This document shows positions 44,982-54,700 of a stretch of 64,000 bases of DNA, one piece after another. Below the pieces are notes generated by a model. The model worked only from the letters and a program-made list of their open reading frames with translations. It made no database searches and had not been told where the DNA came from. How positions within the stretch are numbered: the first letter of the stretch is position 1; each line of letters begins with the position of its first letter. The position numbers and the translations under genes are program-made. This stretch comes from Bin80 sp965220365 (GTDB lineage: Bacteria > Bacteroidota > Rhodothermia > Rhodothermales > Bin80), in assembly GCA_965220365.1 (NCBI GenBank), contig OZ244823.1, positions 1,364,001-1,428,000 on the forward strand, in the 5' to 3' direction.

Positions 44982-45506
44982 TTAGAGTCGGTGGTCAGGT
45001 GCTTCTGGGGACAAAAGAAGGCGGGGGTTGCAGAGTCCTTCCATTAATTCTCCTTTCTGGAGGTTTTGAATCATAGCCTCCAGCATTGATCGGAGCCATT
45101 CTGGATCTGGATCAAGTTCCGAGAGAACATGTCGGGCATGCTCAATGAGGCTTCGCCAGCTGTCATTTTCGGGAAAGAATGCTTTCCCGTATACCTGATT
45201 GGTCAAGAAATTCAGACGCAACTCAAAAAAGCCGTGGAACCGTTCCAGTGTTGTTAACTCCTCTGTACTGAAGCAGCCATTGAAACGTGCACAGTCATCA
45301 GGATCTGGCACAGGTTTGAGGGTGTCTATTGCGGTCTCGCTGGGCACATAGATTTCCTCAAACCAGAGACGAGTCAGCATTGCGGCAACCATCTCCGGCT
45401 GCGCATGCCTTGAACAGGCCTTTCGGCACTTCTCACTGGTCAAAAACCCCAAAAAAACAACGACGCGTTCGCGGTCACGGGGGAGATTTGGAGTCAATGC
45501 GTCCAC
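44982..45506 (-). CDS. Protein of unknown function
   Basis: A 174-residue soluble, mostly helical protein with GTG start two bases after the stop of its upstream neighbour (TAAGTG junction), so the two are one transcript. It has a Cys-rich-leaning middle (KCRKACSRH, DDCARFNGCF) and no motif I recognise. It is convergent with the PCP_red cluster. Nothing links it functionally to the respiratory genes. Confidence 0.6.
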   Translation of the reverse strand: MDALTPNLPRDRERVVVFLGFLTSEKCRKACSRHAQPEMVAAMLTRLWFEEIYVPSETAIDTLKPVPDPDDCARFNGCFSTEELTTLERFHGFFELRLNFLTNQVYGKAFFPENDSWRSLIEHARHVLSELDPDPEWLRSMLEAMIQNLQKGELMEGLCNPRLLLSPEAPDHRL

Positions 45507-45866
45507 TTAGAAAGAGATTTCTGGTGCATCCTTCCACAGGTGGGGTCCCTCTGGTTTGAAATTTTTCGTAGCAACAAAATGCCACCCCTCATGAAAGTTG
45601 AGTTTGAATTTACCACCACCATAACGCTGCCGGAGCCATTCCATGGGATTCTCCAGCAGTTCAGTCATTTCGGAGAGGGGAGCGCGTGCGAGTCCTTTGA
45701 ATCGAACGGAGTTCATCCAGGGTTCCTGTACAAGAATCGTAATGGATGATGCTGCGAGTGCCTTCACAAATGCTGCTTCCAATTCTGCCTCTGTCGGATG
45801 CGTATTCCCCCCGGCGATCAGGGCTTTGGTGATATACTTTTTGTAAAGTTCCCAGACCCAGTCCAT
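45507..45866 (-). CDS. Protein of unknown function, upstream partner
   Basis: A 119-residue soluble protein with several aromatic residues, N-terminal helix MDWVWELYKKYITKAL and a C-terminal strand region KFKLNFHEGWHFVATKNFKP. No family recognised. It is the first gene of a two-gene minus-strand unit and is divergent from the cupredoxin-cox operon, sharing a 129-base promoter region. Confidence 0.6.
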   Translation of the reverse strand: MDWVWELYKKYITKALIAGGNTHPTEAELEAAFVKALAASSITILVQEPWMNSVRFKGLARAPLSEMTELLENPMEWLRQRYGGGKFKLNFHEGWHFVATKNFKPEGPHLWKDAPEISF

Positions 45867-45995
45867 GAAAGCGGGGTTTCGTGCGATTTTTCTGACTAAT
45901 TATAGGTAATTTTTGGTCAAGAACGCGTATATTCGCGTGTCTTCGCGTCTAAAAGCATTCGCTGAAGGCAAAACTTTAATCAAACCAATTTTTCA

Positions 45996-46757
45996 ATGCG
46001 AATTTCGGCAATTTTCACGCTTTTGATCTTTTTCATCGCGGCATGTGGTGGTGGCGCAAGTGAGACAGACGTGAGTCAGGAATCTGGTAGCGATGATGCT
46101 ACGGAAACAGCAGCAATGACCCCAATGGGGTCGGGAGGTGTTTCTGGATCTGTGATGTTTACGGGAACGCCCGCTGAGCGTCCCCCTGTACGTATGAATG
46201 ATGATTGTACAGATGAGCGCGACACGGAAGCGCTTAGTGAAGACCTTCTTGTTAATGAAGGTGCAGTTCAGAATGTATTTGTGTACGTCAGTGCAGGATT
46301 GCCGGAAGGCTACGCATATCCGACTCCATCAGAACCTGCAGTCATGGATCAGGAAGGATGCATGTATGTGCCTCGTGTGATGGGACTGCAAACCGGTCAA
46401 ACAATTCGTATTGAGAACAGTGATCCATTCCAGCATAACGTACATCCAGTTCCAGAAGAAAATCGAGGATTTAATGAATCCACACCAGGAATTGGAGATT
46501 ACTTGGAGAAAAGCTTTTTGGTGCCGGAGGTGATGATTTCGGTCAAATGCGATGTGCACAGTTGGATGCAGGCCTACATTGGCGTATTGGATCATCCGTA
46601 TTTTGCGACGACAGATGCAAGCGGATCTTTCATGATCTCAGGTCTCCCAGATGGGGACTATACGCTGACCACTTGGCATGAACAACTGGGAGAGCAGACG
46701 ATGGCTGTGACGGTGGCAGACGGTGCCATGGCTGATGCCTCGGTCAGCTACCAGTAA
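45996..46757 (+). CDS. Cupredoxin-like lipoprotein preceding the cox operon
   Basis: A 253-residue lipoprotein with lipobox IFFIAAC followed by an acidic Ser/Thr-rich linker. The central region is cupredoxin-like: His in PFQHNVHP (about 146) and the loop CDVHSWM (C-x2-H-x2-M, about 183) supply type 1 copper ligands. A C-terminal Ig-like/carboxypeptidase-regulatory segment (GSFMISGLPDGDYTLTTW) follows. Position 38 bases before cox subunit I suggests it donates electrons to CuA or serves in copper delivery. A small palindrome ACGCG-TATATT-CGCGT lies 58 bases upstream. Confidence 0.83.
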   Translation: MRISAIFTLLIFFIAACGGGASETDVSQESGSDDATETAAMTPMGSGGVSGSVMFTGTPAERPPVRMNDDCTDERDTEALSEDLLVNEGAVQNVFVYVSAGLPEGYAYPTPSEPAVMDQEGCMYVPRVMGLQTGQTIRIENSDPFQHNVHPVPEENRGFNESTPGIGDYLEKSFLVPEVMISVKCDVHSWMQAYIGVLDHPYFATTDASGSFMISGLPDGDYTLTTWHEQLGEQTMAVTVADGAMADASVSYQ

Positions 46758-46795
46758 AACAGGCTTTTTCCGCTTATTAATCAGGTACGTACCTC

Positions 46796-48541
46796 ATGGC
46801 AGAAGATCATTCTCATTCAGCCCATCAGGAGGGATTCTGGCGTAAGTACTGGTTTTCGACGGACCATAAGGTCATTGGAATCCAGTATGGGATTACAGCG
46901 ATGCTGTTTTTGCTGTTTGGATTTGGCCTCATGCTACTTATGCGGTGGCAGCTGGCATCTCCCGGCGTAGAAATCCCTCTTCTCGGGGCGCTCACACCAG
47001 AAATGTATAACCAGTTCGGTGCCATGCATGGTACGATCATGGTGTTTCTGGGGATTGTCCCATTAGCAGTGGGTGCTTTTGGAAACTATGTAGTTCCATT
47101 GCAGATCGGTGCGCCGGATATGGCGTTTCCAAGGTTGAATATGGCGAGCTATCATTTCTATTTCTGGGGTGGAGTTGTCATGCTTGCCAGCTTCTTCGTG
47201 CCTGAGGGGGCCGCCAAAGCCGGCTGGACCTCCTATCCTCCACTCGCGAATATTGAGACGGTGGGCCAGACCATGTGGCTCTGGGGGATGGTGCTGTTGA
47301 TTACATCTTCGCTACTGGGTGCGGTGAATTTTCTGGTGACGATTATTCAGCTGCGTGCGGAGGGAATGACCTTCTTTAGGATGTCTTTCTTTGTCTGGGC
47401 GCAGTTTGTCACTGCATTCCTCCTGCTCTTGGCCTTTCCTCCACTGGAGGCAGCGGGCTTCCTTCAGCTGGCGGACCGGCTCATCGGGACGAGTTTCTTT
47501 TTGCCGAGTGGACTCGTCACGGCAGATGGGCCATTGGAGGTTGCAGGCGGCGGGAGCCCACTCTTGTGGCAACACCTATTCTGGTTCTTGGCACATCCAG
47601 AGGTATATGTATTGATCCTTCCAGCAATGGGGATCGTAGCTGAAGTGTTGGCAAACAATACCCGGAAGCCGCTCTGGGGGTACAAACTGATGGTGTACTC
47701 CGTCATATTCCTGGGTTTCTTTTCCTTCATTGTATGGGCACATCACATGTTCATTACCGGGATGGGGACTGCGATCAGCGCCTTCTTCCAGGTGACGACG
47801 ATGATCATTTCGATCCCCTCGGTCGTGATTTTGTCCGCGTTCTTCATTACGCTTTTCGGAGGATCTATTCGCTTTAATGCTGCCATGTTATTTGCCGTGG
47901 GTTTTATACCAATGTTTGGGATTGGTGGACTCACAGGGCTTCCGCTTGGCTTGGCTCCAACGGATATTCCGTTACATGACACGTACTACGTGATTGGACA
48001 TTTTCACTACGTAGTCGCACCGGGGACCATCTTTGCACTCTTCGCGGGCATTTACTATTGGTACCCCAAAGTTACCGGGCGTACGATGAATGAGACACTG
48101 GGTCGGATTCATTTCTGGGGATCCATGATTGCAATGAACGGCATCTTCCTCCCGATGCTTCATCAGGGCATGGCTGGGATGTCACGGCGCCTGTTTGATG
48201 GTGGACTGACCTACAGCTTTACGGAAGGAGTCATCCATTACAATTCAATTATGGCAGTGTCTGCCGTTGTCCTGCTCTTGTTCCAGCTCCCGTTTATCTA
48301 TAATTTCTTGGCGAGCATCAAATGGGGCAAAAAGGTTACGAAAGATAATCACTGGGAAGCGACGACACTGGAATGGTCCGCTGCACCGACTCCCCCAATC
48401 GGGCATGGAAATTTTGCGACCATTCCTACGGTGCATCATGGACCGTATGAATACAGTGTACCCGGCCATGAGCTTGATTATTGCCCCCAGGGAGTACCTA
48501 TTCAACTCCCCGACCATACTGATAAAACTGTCGAATCCTAG
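46796..48541 (+). CDS. ctaD: Cytochrome c oxidase subunit I (A-family heme-copper oxidase)
   Basis: A 581-residue, 12-helix catalytic subunit that reduces oxygen to water and pumps protons. The six metal ligands are visible: AMHGTIM (heme a), HPEVY (CuB, with the cross-linked Tyr four residues on), WAHHMFITGM (two CuB His) and IGHFHYVV (heme a3 and a). The Glu in HPEVY and the GAPDMAFPRLN block mark it as A-family. The motif reads LAHPEVY rather than the common GHPEVY. Start chosen at MAEDHSHSAHQEGFWRKYWF. Confidence 0.97.
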   Translation: MAEDHSHSAHQEGFWRKYWFSTDHKVIGIQYGITAMLFLLFGFGLMLLMRWQLASPGVEIPLLGALTPEMYNQFGAMHGTIMVFLGIVPLAVGAFGNYVVPLQIGAPDMAFPRLNMASYHFYFWGGVVMLASFFVPEGAAKAGWTSYPPLANIETVGQTMWLWGMVLLITSSLLGAVNFLVTIIQLRAEGMTFFRMSFFVWAQFVTAFLLLLAFPPLEAAGFLQLADRLIGTSFFLPSGLVTADGPLEVAGGGSPLLWQHLFWFLAHPEVYVLILPAMGIVAEVLANNTRKPLWGYKLMVYSVIFLGFFSFIVWAHHMFITGMGTAISAFFQVTTMIISIPSVVILSAFFITLFGGSIRFNAAMLFAVGFIPMFGIGGLTGLPLGLAPTDIPLHDTYYVIGHFHYVVAPGTIFALFAGIYYWYPKVTGRTMNETLGRIHFWGSMIAMNGIFLPMLHQGMAGMSRRLFDGGLTYSFTEGVIHYNSIMAVSAVVLLLFQLPFIYNFLASIKWGKKVTKDNHWEATTLEWSAAPTPPIGHGNFATIPTVHHGPYEYSVPGHELDYCPQGVPIQLPDHTDKTVES

Positions 48542-48549
48542 GTATACCA

Positions 48550-49188
48550 ATGCAGATTCCCTATGAGGTAACGGCACGCCCAGATACTGGCGTCAATAAC
48601 GCGAAGCTGGGCATCTGGCTATTTTTGGCTTCGGAGATCATGCTCTTTGGAGGCCTGTTCGCTGCCTATGTATTCTTAAGAATTGGCGCGGATGCATGGC
48701 CAGGGATGATGATGTATGGTACAGACACGATGGCTGAGCGTGCAGATCAGATCCTGAATGTGCCTCTGGCAACATTAAATACAATGATCCTGATTGCGTC
48801 CAGTGTCACCATGGTGATGTCTTGGGTGGCGCTCAAGATGGATCGATTTGATCGCTACAAGCTTTACATGGGACTCACAATCCTATTAGCTTTAGGATTT
48901 TTGGTTGTAAAGGCGTTTGAGTATGGTGACAAGTTTGATCACCATTGGTATGCGTCAACGAATAATTTTCTTGGCATCTACTTTGTGCTTACCGGATTGC
49001 ACGCAATCCACGTCACCGGTGGGATCTTGTTGAATGCATACTTTTGGGGTCCAGGGACGAAACTGTGGAAACAGGGAACACCGCGTGCGAAGGCCCACTT
49101 TACGAATCGAATCGAGGTTGCCGGACTGTACTGGCACTTTGTAGATTTGGTATGGATATTCCTGTTCCCCATGATTTATTTGATATAA
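48550..49188 (+). CDS. ctaE: Cytochrome c oxidase subunit III
   Basis: A 212-residue membrane protein with about five helices. KLGIWLFLASEIMLFGGLFAAY is the typical first helix, with FYVLTGLHAIHVTGG-like (YFVLTGLHAIHVTGG) and VAGLYWHFVDLVWIFLFPMIYL near the end. It stabilises proton uptake in subunit I. Lies eight bases after ctaD. Confidence 0.95.
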   Translation: MQIPYEVTARPDTGVNNAKLGIWLFLASEIMLFGGLFAAYVFLRIGADAWPGMMMYGTDTMAERADQILNVPLATLNTMILIASSVTMVMSWVALKMDRFDRYKLYMGLTILLALGFLVVKAFEYGDKFDHHWYASTNNFLGIYFVLTGLHAIHVTGGILLNAYFWGPGTKLWKQGTPRAKAHFTNRIEVAGLYWHFVDLVWIFLFPMIYLI

Positions 49189-49213
49189 GATTTAAGCAGA
49201 TAAACGCGTTGAA

Positions 49214-49558
49214 ATGGCCGAAGAAATGACTATGGAGGACATCAGGAGGCATGTAAAAGTGTATCTCTTGGTCTTTGCCTCTCTTGCTATACTGACGGTT
49301 GTAACCGTGGCAGTTTCGTATCTGGAGATCTCGTTCGTACCTGCTTTGCTGATCGCTCTGGTAATTGCTACCGTGAAGGCTAGTTTGGTGGCGCTGTATT
49401 TCATGCATCTGGTGAGTGAGAAGCAGGTCATCTTATGGGTCTTGCTCGTGTCGGGGATTTTTTTAATCGCCATGTTTGCACTCTTTATCGCGGCACATTC
49501 TGACCAAGAAGCTCTTGCAGTGTTTGCCAAATTACCTCTGCCCGAGTATGTCGCTTAA
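49214..49558 (+). CDS. Cytochrome c oxidase subunit IV (prokaryotic COX4-like)
   Basis: A 114-residue protein with three transmembrane helices of the bacterial COX4/CtaF type: VYLLVFASLAILTVVTVAVSY, ALLIALVIATVKASLVALYF, MHLVSEKQ and a last helix WVLLVSGIFLIAMFALFIAA. It is an assembly or stability subunit. Its end overlaps the next small gene by 11 bases. Confidence 0.88.
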   Translation: MAEEMTMEDIRRHVKVYLLVFASLAILTVVTVAVSYLEISFVPALLIALVIATVKASLVALYFMHLVSEKQVILWVLLVSGIFLIAMFALFIAAHSDQEALAVFAKLPLPEYVA

Positions 49559-49748
49559 GACCATACATATCGTATTCATCGTTTCCGCAACGGCGGTGAG
49601 CTTCATGTTTGGATTATGGGCGTTAATCCGTGGGATGGAAGATATTAGCGGGGTGATGGTAGGGATGGGGCTGGTTGCGCTCATCTGCGGGATTGGTCTT
49701 GTTTTATACGGTATCACATTTTGGCGTAAACTCAGGGAGTTAACATGA
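49548..49748 (+). CDS. Small two-helix membrane protein in the cox operon
   Basis: A 66-residue protein starting MSLKTIHIVFIVSATAVSFM with two transmembrane helices and a short basic end (FWRKLRELT). Unknown family. It overlaps the genes on both sides (11 and 4 bases), so it is very probably translated with the oxidase and may be an assembly factor or minor subunit. Confidence 0.75.
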   Translation: MSLKTIHIVFIVSATAVSFMFGLWALIRGMEDISGVMVGMGLVALICGIGLVLYGITFWRKLRELT

Positions 49749-50002
49749 AGCGTGGAATAGCTCTTGTTGCTTTGTTCGCAGTTGCAGCGCCAGTCTTGGC
49801 GTGTGAATATTGTCTTGGCACAGGAAGTGCGAATTCTGGAATGATCCGTGCGCTGGTTTTCTCCATGGCATCTCTGCTTACAGTGATTGGATTTGTGGGG
49901 GTGAGCATCGGGACGTTTTTTTTCAAGGTTCACCGCCGTGCAAAGGTTTTGGAGTCAGAAGGAATATCAGGTCATCCAAGTGATGATCAGTTGGTTGACT
50001 AA
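49745..50002 (+). CDS. Small exported CxxC membrane protein in the cox operon
   Basis: An 85-residue protein with a signal-like N-terminus (MKRGIALVALFAVAAPVLA) directly followed by CEYC, then one transmembrane helix (ALVFSMASLLTVIGFVGVSI). The CxxC sits at the predicted membrane exit, facing the periplasm. A copper-handling or thiol-redox role in CuA assembly fits the context but is inferred. ATGA overlap with the preceding gene. Confidence 0.72.
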   Translation: MKRGIALVALFAVAAPVLACEYCLGTGSANSGMIRALVFSMASLLTVIGFVGVSIGTFFFKVHRRAKVLESEGISGHPSDDQLVD

Positions 50003-50021
50003 TAACTAGATTGGCCAAAGC

Positions 50022-50960
50022 ATGAACGATTTAAGTAAATGGATGGGAATGCCACTTGATGCCTCGGGGCATGGAATGGCAATTGATGTAATGATGAGCT
50101 GGGTACACTGGCTCATGTTGGCGTTGTTTTTGATTTGGGCACCGTTCTTTATCTACTGTTTATGGCGTTTCAATGCGAAGCGGCATCCCCGTGCCATTTA
50201 TGCGGGAGTAAAGAGCAAGATCTCTTCATACCTGGAAGGAGGGGTAGTCATTGCTGAAGCGGTCTTATTGGTGGGGTTTGCACTGCCGATATGGGCCACG
50301 ATCAAGAATGATTTTCCTGAAGAGTCAGAGTCAACGATCGTGAATATGATTGCAGAGCAGTTCGCTTGGAATGTGGTCTATCCAGGTGCCGATGGGGAGT
50401 TTGGTCTTACAACGCTTACGAAACCGATCCAGATAGACACCAGTGATCCGAGAGGCGAGGATGACGTCATCATCACCAATACTCTTCATCTGGTGAAGGA
50501 TCGCCCGGTGATCGTTAACCTCAGTTCCAGGGATGTTATCCACAGCTTTGCTCTTCCCAACATGCGTGTAAAACAGGATGCCATCCCAGGCTTGGAAATT
50601 CCAGTCTGGTTTGTCCCCAAAATGTCCACCAGTGAATTCCGGCAGCAGATGGCAAAGGTGATGCCGATCTCGGATGACGAGCGCCGTCGGGCTCAGTATC
50701 CACCCTATCGGTGGATCGCGATGCAAGACTACCCGAATCCGACTGATTCGACGATGCTTGCGGAAGAGGGGCAGCGGCTATCAACCAGAGTCTTGACAAG
50801 ACTCTACGAAGCCGGTATTACTGAAGTGTATGCTTCTCCAGACATGGAGATCAGTTGTGCGCAGCTCTGCGGTGGTGCCCATTACAGTATGCGTGGTACC
50901 GTGATTGTTCACGATACACAAGAGGAGTTTGACGCGGTCCTTGCAGAAAATAGTTTCTGA
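50022..50960 (+). CDS. ctaC: Cytochrome c oxidase subunit II
   Basis: A 312-residue CuA-containing subunit with two N-terminal helices and a periplasmic cupredoxin domain. The CuA ligands are His in DVIHSFALPNMRV and the loop CAQLCGGAHYSM; the usual Glu between the cysteines is Gln, so its backbone ligand is kept but not the side chain. No fused cytochrome c domain is present. It is the last gene of the operon, whereas subunit II usually comes first. Confidence 0.94.
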   Translation: MNDLSKWMGMPLDASGHGMAIDVMMSWVHWLMLALFLIWAPFFIYCLWRFNAKRHPRAIYAGVKSKISSYLEGGVVIAEAVLLVGFALPIWATIKNDFPEESESTIVNMIAEQFAWNVVYPGADGEFGLTTLTKPIQIDTSDPRGEDDVIITNTLHLVKDRPVIVNLSSRDVIHSFALPNMRVKQDAIPGLEIPVWFVPKMSTSEFRQQMAKVMPISDDERRRAQYPPYRWIAMQDYPNPTDSTMLAEEGQRLSTRVLTRLYEAGITEVYASPDMEISCAQLCGGAHYSMRGTVIVHDTQEEFDAVLAENSF

Positions 50961-51768
50961 GATCTACAAGGTTAGGATACTGGTTTTAATTTGCTGCAGA
51001 ATGCTGTCCTAGCAGCCCGTGGATAAAGTATGTCCATAGAAACAGGGAGTCTGTAGTTGATTGGAGATATGTAAAATAACTATCGTGAATGGCTAATTCT
51101 TGGATTTTTCATCCTGATTCACCCTCTGAATAGTCAAAAATGAACTAGAAAAGCGTTGCTCAATCTATTGGGAGACTTTATCCACGGACTGCTAGTGGTT
51201 ATTTCCGATGCAAAAATCTGGATATGATCATCATTTTCGGGAATCAACCAAAGCTGGTATCATGGAAGTGATTGTCTTCGTGCGCGCATCAGGAGATTCG
51301 GGTGCAGGAATCATGCTTTCCACTGAGTTGCTTGCATTTATGAATGCCTACGCTAGGCGTTGATTGAAGTGGGGATTATGTGGGATGGGCTGAGCTGTGC
51401 CCAACATGTGACATGGTATGTGTACGATTTGATGGCGACTCACGAACAGTTTCTAGAGGATCGTTTAATCCTACTTCGGATTTGATGTCCATGTATTGGA
51501 TATGGAAAGTGAAGGATACGGATGAGGCTATCGCTTGAATCAAGCGGTACCCCAACCCATATCTTGAAGCCAGTAAACTAGAGATCTGTCCTCTGTATGA
51601 GACGGAAGATTTTATCGAATAGGGAAGAGTGGTAGCGTAGTTGTATGGAGAAGCATCCATCCGAACTTTTGTCAGATAGCTTATCACTCAACGATAGTTC
51701 AGAGACGATTTATGTACGTGTCTGGACATCCCATTTATATCTCGCGATTCCATTTCTTCCACACCCAC
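50961..51768. other. Non-coding gap between the cox operon and the giant surface protein
   Basis: An 808-base gap between converging units. Besides the MITE-like element at its left side there is a short plus-strand frame of 51 codons starting at 51208 that I cannot assign and do not call a gene. No terminator with a T run was found after either gene. Confidence 0.6.
51009..51195. mobile_element. MITE-like non-autonomous element
   Basis: Terminal inverted repeats of 17 bases (CAGCCCGTGGATAAAGT at 51013-51029, its complement with one mismatch at 51175-51191) enclose about 145 bases with no gene. CTAG lies directly outside both ends (51009-51012 and 51192-51195) and may be a four-base target duplication. 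The terminal sequence style is that of insertion-sequence tips, so it may be mobilised by a transposase elsewhere. Confidence 0.65.
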
Positions 51769-54700
51769 CTAATACCGAAGCATTCCCTGCACATTCACGC
51801 CGATGTCTCCCGGTGCTGCATTGCGTCTGTGTGCCAGGCCAAAGATGGAGACGGAGAGCCGTTCCCACGGGCGGAGTTGGCCGCCCAGCCGATACATCCT
51901 TCCTCCGGGCAACTGTGTCACTCCCATCACGGACCGTGCCGTCCCCTCTTTCCATGGAATCCCATAACCCAGTTCCAGATCCGTTCGCTGTCTGCCCGCC
52001 CCGATGGGTACCGCATCCAGTATGGTCTGCTGCCGGTACATGGACATTCCCTGCGCGCGTCCCCATGATGGGCGCAAACTCATCGTCAGCCCCTCGGAGC
52101 GGTTGCCGACCTGCAGGGATCCCGAGAATCCCCACTCGGTAAACCCGTCTGCAGTATGCATGACCAGCCCCTGCGTCCGCACCTCGCCCCGCAACCGCCA
52201 CGCCGGGCTTGCAAACCGCACGCCACCCCCCAATTCCAGCCCCGTACCCGTTTCCGCACTGCCACCATCCTGCCGCACATTTGCCTCTACGTAGGGACGT
52301 ATACCTTTGGTGATCTGTGCACTGGCTTCCAATCCCACCCGGACCCGGACCACCTCTGCCGTGATGGCATGCTCTTCAATCTCCGCACCGGTCACCAGAA
52401 GATCGCCGTGATAGCGGAGCCGGGCAGATCCACCAGAGGCCAACGTCCCCCGCATTCCCATCGCCCCAAACCGTGTCGTCATCTCTGCGTCTAACTCGGA
52501 CACCTCAGCCTGTCCACGTCCGGCTCCCCCGCTCAACCATACCTCCCAGCCCGCACGCGTGTACGACACATACGGATAGATGCCCGTCAACGCAGAGGTG
52601 ATGTCTCCTGACTCGTTCTCTACCTCAAACGATCCGTCTCCCCGGCTGTGCGCAAGCAGCACACCCGCCAGCCAGCCGCCACGCCAGCGATAGTCCGCCC
52701 CCAGCATTGCTGTCGTCACCTCGCCCCGGAGCGTCAAGGGCTGCTGACCATTGAACTGCCGGAATGCACCCCGTCCCCACACACTGAGAGATCCGCCGGG
52801 CAGGAGCATGCTTTCCGACATGCGACAACCCGCCAGAAGTTCGCCCGGAGACGGATCCCATCTCGAATACCAGAGTTGTGCCATCTCGGCACGCTCGAGC
52901 GCCGTACACGCCGCCCCGTCTGCAGCCGAGCGGAACCGATCGCCCAATGCCTCCACCACCTGCACCGAAGACGTCCGCACAAATCGCGCCGCGTACGCCT
53001 CCAGAACCCGTTCACTGACCGTCGTTGACTCCTGGATCGTGGCCACGCCCACCGCCTTTTCAATCCGGGCATGCTCCGAGGAACTCAGATGCAATGTGAA
53101 CGTCTCCTGCCCCCAATCCAGTCCCCCCTTCAAGAGCGGCACGGCAATCATCGCCTCGGTCGTTCCCGGAGCCAGAGTGACGACCCCCGAAGAGGCCTGA
53201 TAGTCTTCGCCGGCCCTGGCCGTCCCATCCCGGGTCCGGTACTGCGCCGACACCATCTCACGCTGCGGCTGCGAGAGCAGGACCCGAAACCGGACCTCTG
53301 CCTCCTCTTCCAGGACCCGTGCATCCTCCACCCGCAGAGCCGCCGCACTCTGGTCATCGTCCAGAATCGTCCCCGTCCCGGTGCCTCGCGCAATGGTCGC
53401 ATTGCGGGCATTGGACAGCGTCACCCGGAACGTCTCATCGTCTTCCGGCAGTTCGTCATCAATGATCGCGATCTCCACCACACCCCGGGTGGCACCCGGA
53501 TCAAAGATCACCACCCCGCGCGAGGCCGTATAGTCCAGACCGGCCTCCGCCGTGTCATCCGAACTCGCATACTGAACCGTCACCACCTGATCCGTCGCAC
53601 GACTGAGCTCGATGGGAAGTTGAAGACGCCCCGCGTTCTCGGATCCCTGCTGACTCCAGATCGAAATCGTCACGGGCCCCTTGTCCGTGATCGTAACCTG
53701 GGTCGTATGAGAGACACCGTTGTAACCGCCCCCGGATGCCGTGAGCAAAAGACGCACCTGATCCTCCTCATCATTGTCATCCTCGGCCGCCGTCAGCGTG
53801 ACCGTCTGGGAAGTCTTCCAGTTCGTCGTCGTAAAGGTGAGCGAGGCCCGGTCCAGCGTCAACTGCGTCCCCGCATGGCCGGTGAGCGCTATCGTCACCG
53901 TGCCCGAAGGCTCTGCAGACAGGCGAACCTCAAGCGCGGACTGGGTCCCCTCTGCCATCGTCACCTCCGCCGGGGCAACAATCTCCGCCTCGTCATTATC
54001 CTCCACCGTCACCGTAACCCGATGCTCAATCCCCGCATAGCCACCTCCATCTGCCGTCAACGTGAGGGTCTCTGAATCATCCACAACATCATCGTCATGC
54101 CCGGCCGTCAGCGTGACCGTCTGCGGAGTCTCCCAGTTCGTCGTCGTAAAGCTCAGACGCGTTGGAGATGCAGTGAGCTCCCCCGCAAAGCCAGAAACCG
54201 TCACCGTCACCGTGCCCGAAGGCTTCGCAGACAGGTGAACCCCGAACTCGGAGTCTGTCTCTTCTTCGATCCTCACCGCATGCGGAGCAACAATCCCCGG
54301 CGTATCCTTGTCGATGATCGTGACCTGAAGCACATGCACCTCGCCCGTGTAATCGGCCCCGGTTGCACGCAGGGTCACCTCTACCCGGTCAGGAGAAATA
54401 TCATCATCCTCGTCCGCCGTCAGGGTCACCTGCTGCGGCTCGTTCCAGTCGGAAGGGGTAAAGATCCGGGTGATCGGGCTCACGGTCAGATCCGTCCCCC
54501 GAGGCCAATCCATCGTCACCGTCACTGCGCCCAGTGGCTCGGAGGCCAGCGAGAATCTGTACTCCTCGGTGCCTCCCTCCAACAGCGAGATCGATGGCGA
54601 CGCCTCAATGCCGACCGCATCATCATCTTCGATCGTGATATCCAGCGAATCTCCAGCTACCATCCCCTCCGGCAACGCACCCACCCGCACCGTAAAGGTC

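Noticed and set aside
51376..51687. 103-residue minus-strand frame in the gap after the cox operon
   Set aside because: No recognisable motif, no ribosome binding site seen and unusual composition; likely chance.
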